From the NCBI GenBank assembly GCA_946478755.1, contig CAMLDJ010000240.1:1-8631 (forward strand): 8,631 bases of DNA, in the 5' to 3' direction. A program made the translations under genes and the position numbers. This document shows, piece after piece, positions 1-6,085 of this stretch. Position 1 is the stretch's first letter. Each line of letters begins with the position of its first letter. Source of the DNA: an uncultured Pedobacter sp. GTDB taxonomy: Bacteria > Bacteroidota > Bacteroidia > Sphingobacteriales > Sphingobacteriaceae. Below the pieces are notes generated by a model. The model ran no database searches. It was not told the DNA's origin and worked only from the letters and a program-made list of their open reading frames with translations.

Positions 1-1103
1 TTAGCTTCTTCTGCATTGGTGCCCTGTAAGCGGCAGATGATTGGAACCGGAACATTACCGATTTCATTATAAGCATCAATAACACCTTGCGCCACACGGT
101 CGCAACGTACAATACCTCCAAAAATATTGATCAGAATCGCTTTTACATTAGGGTCCTTAAGGATGATGTTGAATCCAGCTTTTACGGTCTGTGCGTTTGC
201 AGTACCACCTACATCAAGGAAGTTAGCAGGCTCACCACCGGCAATTTTAATGATATCCATAGTAGCCATTGCCAATCCGGCGCCATTAACCATACAGCCT
301 ACATTTCCATCAAGTTTTACATAGTTAAGGTTTGATTCGCTTGCTTCTACATCCGTAGGATCTTCTTCCAGCTTATCGCGCATAGCTGCGTAGTCAGGAT
401 GACGGAACAGGGCGTTCTCGTCCAGATCAACTTTAGCATCTACAGCAATAATCTTATCGTCAGAAGTTTTTAATACAGGATTGATTTCAAACATAGCAGA
501 ATCAGTACTGTCGTAAGCTTTATAAAGTGCGCTAACAAATTTAACCATCTCTTTAAAAGCAGCACCGCTTAAACCCAGGTTAAAAGCAATTTTTCGTGCC
601 TGAAAGCCTTGTAAGCCAACTTTAGGGTCAATTTCTTCTTTGAAGATCAAATGAGGCGTGTGCTCAGCAACTTCTTCAATGTCCATACCACCTTCAGTAG
701 AATACATAATAATGTTTCTGCCGTTTGAGCGGTTTAGCAACACACTTACATAGAATTCCTTGGTTTCCGAAGCGCCAGGATAGTAAACATCCTGAGCGAC
801 TAAAATTTTGTTCACCTTCTTTCCTTCCGGACCGGTTTGCGGGGTTACCAGTTGCATGCCTAATATAGCGGCAGCTCTCTCTTTAACCTCATCCAGGTTT
901 TTGGCCAATTTTACACCACCACCTTTGCCGCGTCCACCAGCGTGGATCTGCGCTTTAATCACAACCCAGTCAGAGTTGTAGTCGGTTTTCATTTTTTTAG
1001 CAGCTTCTACAGCCTGCTCTACCGTTTCGGCTACTACACCTTCTTGTACGGCTACTCCAAAACTTTTAAGTATTTCTTTACCTTGATATTCGTGGATATT
1101 CAT
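1..1103 (-). CDS. sucC: Succinyl-CoA synthetase (ADP-forming) beta subunit, C-terminus cut by window edge
   Basis: This is the beta subunit of succinate-CoA ligase, the TCA-cycle enzyme that interconverts succinyl-CoA and succinate with nucleotide phosphorylation; it is cytoplasmic and works as a heteromer with SucD. The reading frame opens with [17 protein letters not shown], the usual SucC N-terminus. An ATP-grasp nucleotide-binding segment follows ([16 protein letters not shown], about residues 48-63). Near residues 265-285 there is a glycine-rich stretch, [16 protein letters not shown], followed by [14 protein letters not shown], then [11 protein letters not shown]. About 367 residues are visible; family members are usually about 390-400, so only the last few tens are missing. 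The ATG at 1101-1103 is chosen because it gives the canonical N-terminus and lies just downstream of a good promoter. sucD is not seen; it may lie beyond position 1 or elsewhere. No anomalies were noticed. Confidence 0.97.
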   Translation of the reverse strand, partial: MNIHEYQGKEILKSFGVAVQEGVVAETVEQAVEAAKKMKTDYNSDWVVIKAQIHAGGRGKGGGVKLAKNLDEVKERAAAILGMQLVTPQTGPEGKKVNKILVAQDVYYPGASETKEFYVSVLLNRSNGRNIIMYSTEGGMDIEEVAEHTPHLIFKEEIDPKVGLQGFQARKIAFNLGLSGAAFKEMVKFVSALYKAYDSTDSAMFEINPVLKTSDDKIIAVDAKVDLDENALFRHPDYAAMRDKLEEDPTDVEASESNLNYVKLDGNVGCMVNGAGLAMATMDIIKIAGGEPANFLDVGGTANAQTVKAGFNIILKDPNVKAILINIFGGIVRCDRVAQGVIDAYNEIGNVPVPIICRLQGTNAEEA

Positions 1104-1122
1104 TATGCTGAAAAAATTTGTC

Positions 1123-1154
1123 CAAATCTACAACTTCAAAAGCTTTATAACAAA
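1123..1154 (-). promoter_or_regulatory. Bacteroidota-type promoter of sucC
   Basis: Read on the minus strand, TTTG (1151-1154) is followed after 20 bases by TAGATTTG (1123-1130), an exact TAnnTTTG. This fits the -33/-7 consensus known for the primary sigma factor of Bacteroidota. Transcription would start a few bases downstream, around 1116-1118, leaving a leader of only about 15 nt before the sucC ATG. Confidence 0.7.
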
Positions 1155-1208
1155 TGACTACAGGTATTTTCAGCCTTTATATTTTTACCTTCTACTGAAA
1201 AAAAATGG

Positions 1209-1225
1209 GCTAATTTTAAATTAGC
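1209..1225. repeat. 17-bp palindrome in the sucC/lolD divergent region
   Basis: GCTAATTT-T-AAATTAGC is a perfect inverted repeat with 8-bp arms and a single central base. It lies about 55 bp upstream of the sucC -33 element and about 100 bp upstream of the lolD -7 element. This is the geometry of a dimeric regulator site, but the arms are AT-rich and no regulator is identified. It could instead be chance or a small cruciform. Confidence 0.45.
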
Positions 1226-1326
1226 AGCCAGTTGGAGCGGATGAAATATAGAAAGCAACCGCTAATGCCTGCCCGCCGTACCCGATTTAACAGGAATTGT
1301 TCCGCGATATGTTTAACCTTGCCTGC

Positions 1327-1334
1327 TATTTTTG
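1327..1334 (+). promoter_or_regulatory. -7 element of the lolD unit
   Basis: TATTTTTG matches TAnnTTTG exactly. No convincing TTG lies 19-21 bases upstream; the nearest, at 1297-1299, is 27 bases away, so the -33 half is weak or absent. The element ends 13 bases before the ATG at 1348, which implies a very short leader. It also argues against translation from upstream in-frame ATGs at 1297 and 1309, which would lie before the transcript start. Confidence 0.5.
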
Positions 1335-1347
1335 TAAGTTTGCGGTT

Positions 1348-1998
1348 ATGCTAAAAGCCACAGGTATAAAAAAAGCTTATGGAAACCTGCCTATCTTGAA
1401 AGGTGTGGATTTTGAAGTGTCAAAAGGTGAAATTGTAAGTATTATAGGGGCCTCAGGGGCTGGTAAAAGTACACTTTTACACATCCTTGGAACTTTAGAT
1501 AAGCCCGATGAAGGAGAAGTGGAGCTGAAGGGAGCAAAGGTAAGCCGGCTTTCCGGCGAATTGCTCAGTGTTTTTCGTAACCGTAATATAGGCTTTGTAT
1601 TTCAGTTTCATCACCTGCTGCCTGAATTTACTGCACTCGAAAATATCTGTATTCCAGCCTTTATCGCCAAAACGCCGAAAAAACAGGTGGAGCAACGCGC
1701 CAGGAAATTGCTCGATCTGCTTGGCTTAACGGAAAGGGCAGACCACAAACCAAACGAATTGTCCGGCGGTGAGCAGCAGCGCATTGCTGTGGCAAGGGCA
1801 CTGATCAATAATCCTGCAATTATCCTTGCCGATGAGCCCTCAGGTAATTTAGATTCGGCAAATGCGAGTTCCCTGCATGAATTCTTTATCACACTTCGTG
1901 ATAATTTTCAGCAGACCTTTGTGATCGTAACGCACAATGAAGAACTGGCAAAAATAAGCGACAGGGTAGTAACCATGAAAGATGGACTAATCATATGA
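1348..1998 (+). CDS. lolD: LolD-type ABC transporter ATP-binding protein
   Basis: This is a 216-aa ABC ATPase of the LolD/MacB/FtsE group. In Proteobacteria, LolD powers LolC/LolE to release lipoproteins from the inner membrane for transfer to LolA. Visible motifs are Walker [10 protein letters not shown] (about residues 34-42), the Q-loop in [14 protein letters not shown] (Q86), signature LSGGEQQR (138-145), Walker B IILADE (158-163) and the switch histidine in VTHN (H196). The QFHHLLP-FTALEN stretch closely matches the LolD hallmark as I recall it from E. coli, and the length is right. The frame stays open upstream to ATG 1297, but 1348 is chosen because [12 protein letters not shown] is the normal N-terminus and the -7 element sits just before it. 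The stop overlaps the next start (ATGA), so the two are probably translationally coupled. No LolC/LolE-like permease is adjacent. All catalytic motifs are intact. Confidence 0.93.
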   Translation: MLKATGIKKAYGNLPILKGVDFEVSKGEIVSIIGASGAGKSTLLHILGTLDKPDEGEVELKGAKVSRLSGELLSVFRNRNIGFVFQFHHLLPEFTALENICIPAFIAKTPKKQVEQRARKLLDLLGLTERADHKPNELSGGEQQRIAVARALINNPAIILADEPSGNLDSANASSLHEFFITLRDNFQQTFVIVTHNEELAKISDRVVTMKDGLII

Positions 1999-2303
1999 CC
2001 ATATTAATTACAGGCGGGAAGTCGGCCAATGCACTGAAACAGGCTAAACGATTTGAAGGGGATAACATCATACTTGCCGACTACGGTGAGATGCCCAGCT
2101 TTCCATCCACGACCTATAAATTCCTTTCCCTTGGTGAAAGGAACGACGACATCATTGCCCATAATTTGCTAAACCACTGTCTCAACGAAGCGGCAGATGC
2201 TGTTTTGGCCCTGAATGCCTTTGAACTGGAAGAACTGTTAAAGTCAAGTGTACTTTTTAAAGAATTTAATATCGACATATTAACAGCGGATACAAAACGC
2301 TAA
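1995..2303 (+). CDS. Small protein resembling a stand-alone pre-ATP-grasp (Rossmann-like) domain
   Basis: This 102-aa protein starts inside the lolD stop (ATGA overlap) and ends 5 nt before the HAD-like gene, so it is clearly part of the same unit. It begins with a beta strand and glycine turn, [20 protein letters not shown], then a second strand ending in acid ([12 protein letters not shown]). A later segment, [18 protein letters not shown], leads into a final strand, NIDILTAD. That order resembles the N-terminal domain that precedes the catalytic domain in carbamoyl-phosphate-synthase/PylC-like ATP-grasp enzymes. No ATP-grasp domain follows; the next frame is an unrelated fold. The protein has no signal peptide or membrane segment, so it is probably cytoplasmic. 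The fold assignment is by eye and uncertain; an NAD-binding-like fragment is the alternative. Function is unknown. Confidence 0.82.
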   Translation: MTILITGGKSANALKQAKRFEGDNIILADYGEMPSFPSTTYKFLSLGERNDDIIAHNLLNHCLNEAADAVLALNAFELEELLKSSVLFKEFNIDILTADTKR

Positions 2304-2308
2304 CTATC

Positions 2309-2917
2309 ATGATTTTTGAAAAATACCTCCAGGATAAGCAGTCTTTTATTTTTGAACTCGACAATGTGATCTATCCTGAAAAGGACTATCTTTTGCAGGT
2401 GTATTACCTGTTTGCACAATTCATAGAATACAGTGAGCAATTGAATGCTGTCGACATCCTTAAATATATGCAGGACCTCTACCTGCAGGAAGGTGCCGCT
2501 GAGGTCTTTCCTAAAACGATAGCAAAATTCAATATCCCCGGGAAGTACAGTGTTAATTTTGAGATGCTGCTGCAGAGCGTACGCCTGCCGCTGAAGCTAT
2601 TGATCTATCCAGAAGTGCTGAGCTTTTTACAGGCCATAGTTCTGGAACGCAAACAGCTCTTTTTGTTTGTAAAAGGAATTCCTGCAATGCAGCTCAATAA
2701 AATCAAGCAGACAGAATGGGCGGGACTTGAAAAATACCTTACTGTTTTTTTTACGGCGGAATTTGAACCTGAGCAGGATTCCCTGAAGCTGGTTCTGAAA
2801 CAACAGCAGCTTCCAAAAGATAAAGTATTGCTGATCGGTAATTCGATGTTTGCAGAAAACATTGCAGCGGATTCAACTGTTGACTATCTGAATGTCAAAG
2901 AATTATTTAAAATTTAA
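2309..2917 (+). CDS. HAD-like protein with degenerate catalytic motifs (probable pseudo-phosphatase)
   Basis: This 202-aa protein has the layout of a subfamily I haloacid dehalogenase-like hydrolase: motif I near the N-terminus, a helical cap at about 25-95, then the rest of the core. Each catalytic motif is altered. Motif I reads FELDNVIYPE, so the nucleophile Asp is Glu16, while the acid/base Asp18 is kept. Motif II, normally TNG or SNG, is VKG (121-123). Motif III, normally a Lys just before Pro, reads FEPEQ (152-156) with Glu153 instead. Motif IV, normally GDSxxxD, is GNSMFAEN (177-184), replacing metal-binding acids with Asn. A normal phosphotransfer reaction therefore looks unlikely; binding or scaffolding is more plausible, by inference. 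It follows the 102-aa gene by 5 nt and is the last gene of the unit. The frame is intact, so it is not a recent pseudogene. It is probably cytoplasmic. Confidence 0.88.
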   Translation: MIFEKYLQDKQSFIFELDNVIYPEKDYLLQVYYLFAQFIEYSEQLNAVDILKYMQDLYLQEGAAEVFPKTIAKFNIPGKYSVNFEMLLQSVRLPLKLLIYPEVLSFLQAIVLERKQLFLFVKGIPAMQLNKIKQTEWAGLEKYLTVFFTAEFEPEQDSLKLVLKQQQLPKDKVLLIGNSMFAENIAADSTVDYLNVKELFKI

Positions 2918-2935
2918 TTGAATTTATATTATCAG

Positions 2936-2943
2936 TATCTTTG
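2936..2943 (+). promoter_or_regulatory. -7 element of the S41 peptidase gene
   Basis: TATCTTTG matches TAnnTTTG exactly and lies in the 41-nt gap after the HAD-like gene, 15 bases before the ATG at 2959. A TTG at 2918-2920 is only 15 bases upstream, shorter than the usual 19-21, so the -33 half is doubtful. It suggests that the peptidase is transcribed separately from the lolD unit, with a very short leader. Confidence 0.5.
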
Positions 2944-2958
2944 CTTAAATTGTAAAAT

Positions 2959-4584
2959 ATGAAATCCGTATTCTGGTCTGGAAAGTCAAATTTCCTCTTA
3001 GTGTTGCTTGTAGTGTTGGGTCTGTGTGGTTGTAAAAAGTCTAAGATGACACCAGATCCGGAACCGGAACCACCTTCGGCTGGTCCCAACACCAAGCAGA
3101 CGCCTACCACCAACAGAACCGAGCTGACTAACGATTCGCTGTTTCTGTATGCCAAACAAGTTTATTACTGGAACAGTACGCTGCCCTCTTATGATGCGTT
3201 TGAGCCCAGAAAGTACGGGGCAGATTTCGATAATGAATTGTTCAATATTGTCAAGGTGTCGGGATCTGTTGACTACCAAAGCGCCTCGGCCTATCCAAAA
3301 TATTCGTATATAGAAGATATCACCACCCGGAACCCTGTTGCAGTAGTGCCTGGCAGCCGGTTATCCGTAGACCTGGAAGGGAACGGTAATGACATAGGAA
3401 TACGTCCGGTGTTCTATTTGTCTGATGGTACGACCTATTTATTGTTTATCACAGCAGTTTATCCCGGGTCAGATGCAGCTGCGAAAGGGGTACAGAGAGG
3501 CTGGTTGATTGAGCGGGTTAATGGACAGGCCGTCGGAGCCAATTATAATAACGAGCGGAACAATGTAAATAATTCCTTATCTGCGAATTCTGTCAGATTG
3601 CAGGGGTCTAAATATGTTGGTGGAATAAAGCAGGGGACCTTTGATGTTACCCTCAGTAAGACCTCTTATAAAAGTAATCCAATTCTCCTGTCGAAGGTCT
3701 TTACAGCGGGCACTAAAAAAATTGGCTACCTGTCTTTGGCACGCTTTTCCAATGAGGAGAACTCATCTGCTGTCTTAGATGCCGCATTCAGTAGTTTTGC
3801 GACAGAGAGCCTTACCGATCTGGTGGTCGACCTGCGCTACAATGGTGGAGGATACATCAGTACGGCGGAGCGGCTCATCAACTTGATCATCCCAACAAAC
3901 GTAACCGGAGTGATGTATAAGGAATACTTTAATTCAACACTGCAAAATAAGACGGCAACCATCATGAAAAACCAGCCGCTCACTGAAAATGATATCATTC
4001 AATATAAGAATGGAAAAATGTTGAACCTATACGACGACGTTGATTATTCCGTTGCTAAAAACACCTATAATTTCAGTAAAATCGGGAATTTGACTACAGT
4101 GGCCAATGTTGTATTTATTGTAACGGGCAACACGGCCTCAGCAAGCGAATTGGTCATTAACTGTCTGAAGCCAAAGCTGAATGTTAAACTGGTAGGAGAA
4201 AAAACCTATGGCAAGCCGATTGGTTTCTTTCCGATTCGCTTACAAAATAAATATGACGTCTTTTACTCACTATTTGAAACTAAAAACGCACTGGATCAGG
4301 GAGGCTATTTTTCGGGAATGACTCCGGATTATGGGGAAAGCACTAACGAGCCGACGTTTTTCGATGATCCTAGATACCAGGATGGTGATAAAAATGAACC
4401 CTATCTTGCAAAAGCAATTACGGTATTAAATCCTTCTGGGCTGGCAGTACAGGGAAGTGCGAGGACCTCTGCAATGAGAGTTGGTGATCAGCAGGTCAGC
4501 TTCAGTTCCGGAAATACGATTAAGCCAGTTAAAGAAGATGCTGAGTTTGTGGGCATGATCGAAGATCGCTTTAAACGTAAATAA
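2959..4584 (+). CDS. S41 family (C-terminal processing) peptidase, lipoprotein
   Basis: This 541-aa serine protease of the Tsp/CtpA clan is probably anchored to the envelope by lipid. The N-terminus has a charged start, a hydrophobic core (about 11-22) and lipobox LCGC, with Cys25 the likely lipidated residue, followed by a Pro/Glu-rich linker (about 31-50). A PDZ-like segment spans about 140-235 (VYPGSDAAAKGVQRGWLIERVNG, in two overlapping parts). The peptidase core has DLRYNGGG (291-298), the nucleophile in NTASASE (Ser394) and the general-base Lys419 in TYGKPIG. The 25-residue Ser-Lys spacing equals that of E. coli Tsp. Substrate is unknown; Bacteroidota carry many such lipoproteins. The Cys at lipobox position -2 is slightly unusual. 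The gene appears monocistronic, with its own -7 element and a hairpin downstream. The start is fixed by the signal peptide. Confidence 0.93.
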   Translation: MKSVFWSGKSNFLLVLLVVLGLCGCKKSKMTPDPEPEPPSAGPNTKQTPTTNRTELTNDSLFLYAKQVYYWNSTLPSYDAFEPRKYGADFDNELFNIVKVSGSVDYQSASAYPKYSYIEDITTRNPVAVVPGSRLSVDLEGNGNDIGIRPVFYLSDGTTYLLFITAVYPGSDAAAKGVQRGWLIERVNGQAVGANYNNERNNVNNSLSANSVRLQGSKYVGGIKQGTFDVTLSKTSYKSNPILLSKVFTAGTKKIGYLSLARFSNEENSSAVLDAAFSSFATESLTDLVVDLRYNGGGYISTAERLINLIIPTNVTGVMYKEYFNSTLQNKTATIMKNQPLTENDIIQYKNGKMLNLYDDVDYSVAKNTYNFSKIGNLTTVANVVFIVTGNTASASELVINCLKPKLNVKLVGEKTYGKPIGFFPIRLQNKYDVFYSLFETKNALDQGGYFSGMTPDYGESTNEPTFFDDPRYQDGDKNEPYLAKAITVLNPSGLAVQGSARTSAMRVGDQQVSFSSGNTIKPVKEDAEFVGMIEDRFKRK

Positions 4585-4658
4585 GCTTAAAAAACTGTCA
4601 GTCAGTACCTTCGTTTGTATCAGAAATATTATTGACACAATCGTGTAAATGCTTTTGA

Positions 4659-4713
4659 AGTGTGGCGCTTTTTTTGTTTATTGGTATAACAAAAAAACGC
4701 TTTTACAAACACT
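4659..4713 (+). terminator. Long imperfect hairpin, possible terminator or 5' leader element
   Basis: An inner stem pairs GCG + seven T + GTT (4665-4678, with C4668 bulged) with AAC + seven A + CGC (4688-4700), giving 13 bp around a 9-nt loop. An outer AGTGT/ACACT (4659-4663 with 4709-4713) adds 5 bp across an asymmetric internal loop. A run of four T follows the inner stem. It could end the S41 peptidase transcript, but it also finishes only 18 nt before the ATG of the 88-aa gene and may act in that leader. The stem is AT-rich, so its strength is uncertain. Confidence 0.45.
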
Positions 4714-4731
4714 GAGTTTAGTCATATAATT

Positions 4732-4998
4732 ATGTTAGGGGAATTAATAGAGAAAGAAGCGATCGACATCAGTCAGGTCGTACCGGCAGACCAAAATCAT
4801 ACCGAAGAATTAAGAGATAAATTAAATGCAGCCCAGCGACTGGGCAATGAGTTTAAGTCGAAGGCAGATATCACCTTCAATACCAAACAAGGGGCCAAAA
4901 CAGTTTCTACCACCGTATGGTCAGTAACAGAAAATTATCTGCTGCTCAAAAGTGGCATACACCTTCCATTAAGCAGTTTGATTGACATAGATTTTTAA
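4732..4998 (+). CDS. Small uncharacterised cytoplasmic protein (88 aa)
   Basis: I do not recognise a named family. The first part (about 1-45) is acidic and probably helical (ELIEKEAIDISQVV, then HTEELRDKLNAAQRLGNEF). The second half alternates strands: KADITFNTKQGAKTVSTTVW, then YLLLKSGIHLPLSSLIDIDF at the C-terminus. The closing pattern, a strand, LPL-SLI and a final hydrophobic strand, resembles small Sm-like or Rof-like beta barrels that bind RNA or proteins; that is a guess from the pattern alone. There is no signal peptide or membrane segment. Coding is supported by a clean frame that fills the space between a hairpin and the convergent M28 gene and by codon use like its neighbours. Its stop lies only 4 nt from the stop of the opposite gene, so the two transcripts probably overlap at their 3' ends. 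No clear -7 element was found. Confidence 0.75.
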   Translation: MLGELIEKEAIDISQVVPADQNHTEELRDKLNAAQRLGNEFKSKADITFNTKQGAKTVSTTVWSVTENYLLLKSGIHLPLSSLIDIDF

Positions 4999-5002
4999 AA
5001 AG

Positions 5003-5962
5003 CTATTGTTTTTTCATTTTTAGCTTGTCCTGGAAGAGCCGCTGACTATCGCGCTCTTTATCGATGTTGGTAATGATCTCCTGAATAGCATTGCTGGCAT
5101 CGATAAAGAATGTTTTATTGATGTTCTGATAGTCATCTGTCGACCGGTGGTAATCTTTATGGTCTTCTACACCAAAATAAATAAACGGAATGTTTTTGTC
5201 GTTAAAGGCCGAATGGTCGCTCTGGTTGATCCAGTTATCTTTCCCTGATTTAGGGTCATCGTGCCCAAACAAAACCTTCAGCTTAGGATTGCTGATATAA
5301 AAGTACTTCCTCAATGAAGGGTATTTGGCAGTTCCACAGGCGTAAAGTTCATTTCTGTCATTGTGGCTGATCATATCCATATTGATATTCAGCTTGATCA
5401 GTCCGATGCTTACCGGCGGATTGGCAACAAAAGCCTTTGCCCCCTGCAGGCCCATTTCTTCCGCATCAAAAGCAGCCAGAATTAAGGTATGATTGGGTTT
5501 ATGGGCTTGATAATGGGCAGCTAATTTCAAAAGGGCGGCCAGGCCGGATGCATTGTCGTCCGCGCCATTATAAACCTGATTTTTAATGATTCCCAGATGA
5601 TCGTAATGGGCCGAAATGACCATCACTTCATCAGTTTTTCCGGGAATAAAAGCGATCATGTTCTTCCCCTGAACTTTTTCCGTACCCCTTTCAAAAGAGA
5701 ATGGCTGTTCATAGCTCTGCAATTGTGGAAAGGATTTCAAGCCGATGGCCTTAAACCGTTTATCCAAATAAACCCTGGTCATTTCAGCGCCTTTTGTACC
5801 CGTTTTACGCCCTGCATAAGCATCCGACGACAGGATCTCGACATCGCTCAGCAGCTGCCTGTCGGCTTCTGTGCCGGGAGTTTGTTTTATGGAACCACAG
5901 CTTAGCAGCAATCCCAGGGATATCAGCAGATAAGTATTCATTTGCCCAGGCTTTATCATCAT
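5003..5962 (-). CDS. M28 family zinc peptidase (aminopeptidase-like), lipoprotein
   Basis: This 319-aa metallopeptidase is of the bacterial leucyl aminopeptidase/M28 type, probably lipid-anchored. The signal region is MMIKPGQMNTYLL, then a leucine-rich core and lipobox LLSC, with Cys22 the likely lipidated residue. The metal and catalytic residues expected for M28 are visible in order: H119 and D121 in SAHYDH, the bridging Asp in GADDNASG (about D135), the general base and ligand pair E168/E169 in DAEEMG, D196 in NMDM, and H272 in YHRSTDD. It probably removes N-terminal residues from peptides in the periplasm or at the cell surface. ATG 5962 or 5959 is preferred because it supplies the single lysine of the n-region; ATG 5941 would leave a signal peptide without positive charge. 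It is divergent from the aldo/keto reductase and convergent with the 88-aa gene. Confidence 0.93.
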   Translation of the reverse strand: MMIKPGQMNTYLLISLGLLLSCGSIKQTPGTEADRQLLSDVEILSSDAYAGRKTGTKGAEMTRVYLDKRFKAIGLKSFPQLQSYEQPFSFERGTEKVQGKNMIAFIPGKTDEVMVISAHYDHLGIIKNQVYNGADDNASGLAALLKLAAHYQAHKPNHTLILAAFDAEEMGLQGAKAFVANPPVSIGLIKLNINMDMISHNDRNELYACGTAKYPSLRKYFYISNPKLKVLFGHDDPKSGKDNWINQSDHSAFNDKNIPFIYFGVEDHKDYHRSTDDYQNINKTFFIDASNAIQEIITNIDKERDSQRLFQDKLKMKKQ

Positions 5963-5977
5963 ATAAAGGTAATTATA

Positions 5978-6006
5978 TTGTGCGACAACCGACCATCCTA
6001 TTTTTG
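5978..6006 (+). promoter_or_regulatory. Bacteroidota-type promoter of the aldo/keto reductase gene
   Basis: TTG (5978-5980) and TATTTTTG (5999-6006) are separated by 18 bases, close to the usual 19-21. The -7 element is an exact TAnnTTTG. A start near 6012 would give a leader of roughly 74 nt, longer than for the other genes here. That leader contains the 8-bp palindrome CAGCGCTG (6021-6028) and a small hairpin (6042-6060, 6 bp with one bulged C, loop TAATTT). Confidence 0.55.
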
Positions 6007-6085
6007 TAAAAACTTCCTTTCAGCGCTGCTGTTCTATTGGAATCCCGCTAATTTGCGGATAACTATAATCATAAAACAATCGAAA

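Noticed and set aside
942..1157. 71-codon plus-strand frame running out of sucC into the intergenic region
   Set aside because: It is antisense to sucC over most of its length, rich in Phe and Tyr, and overlaps the sucC promoter; not a credible gene.
1297..1347. Possible 17-residue N-terminal extension of LolD
   Set aside because: It contains the -7 element and adds residues ([12 protein letters not shown]) absent from the family; ATG 1348 gives the normal N-terminus.
2605..2862. Antisense open frame inside the HAD-like gene
   Set aside because: Serine/cysteine-rich translation with no recognisable pattern; it is explained as a shadow of the plus-strand frame.
4632..4657. Possible promoter (TTG at 4632-4634, TGCTTTTG at 4650-4657) for the 88-aa gene
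   Set aside because: The -7 box has a mismatch in TA and the spacing is only 15, so it does not meet the pattern seen at other genes here.
5000..5026. AAGCTA/TAGCTT inverted repeat across the convergent stops of the 88-aa and M28 genes
   Set aside because: The stem is only 6 bp, AT-rich, with a 15-nt T-rich loop; too weak to call a terminator.
5942..6085. Possible 48-residue N-terminal extension of the aldo/keto reductase
   Set aside because: It covers the promoter, overlaps the divergent M28 gene start and has no family counterpart.
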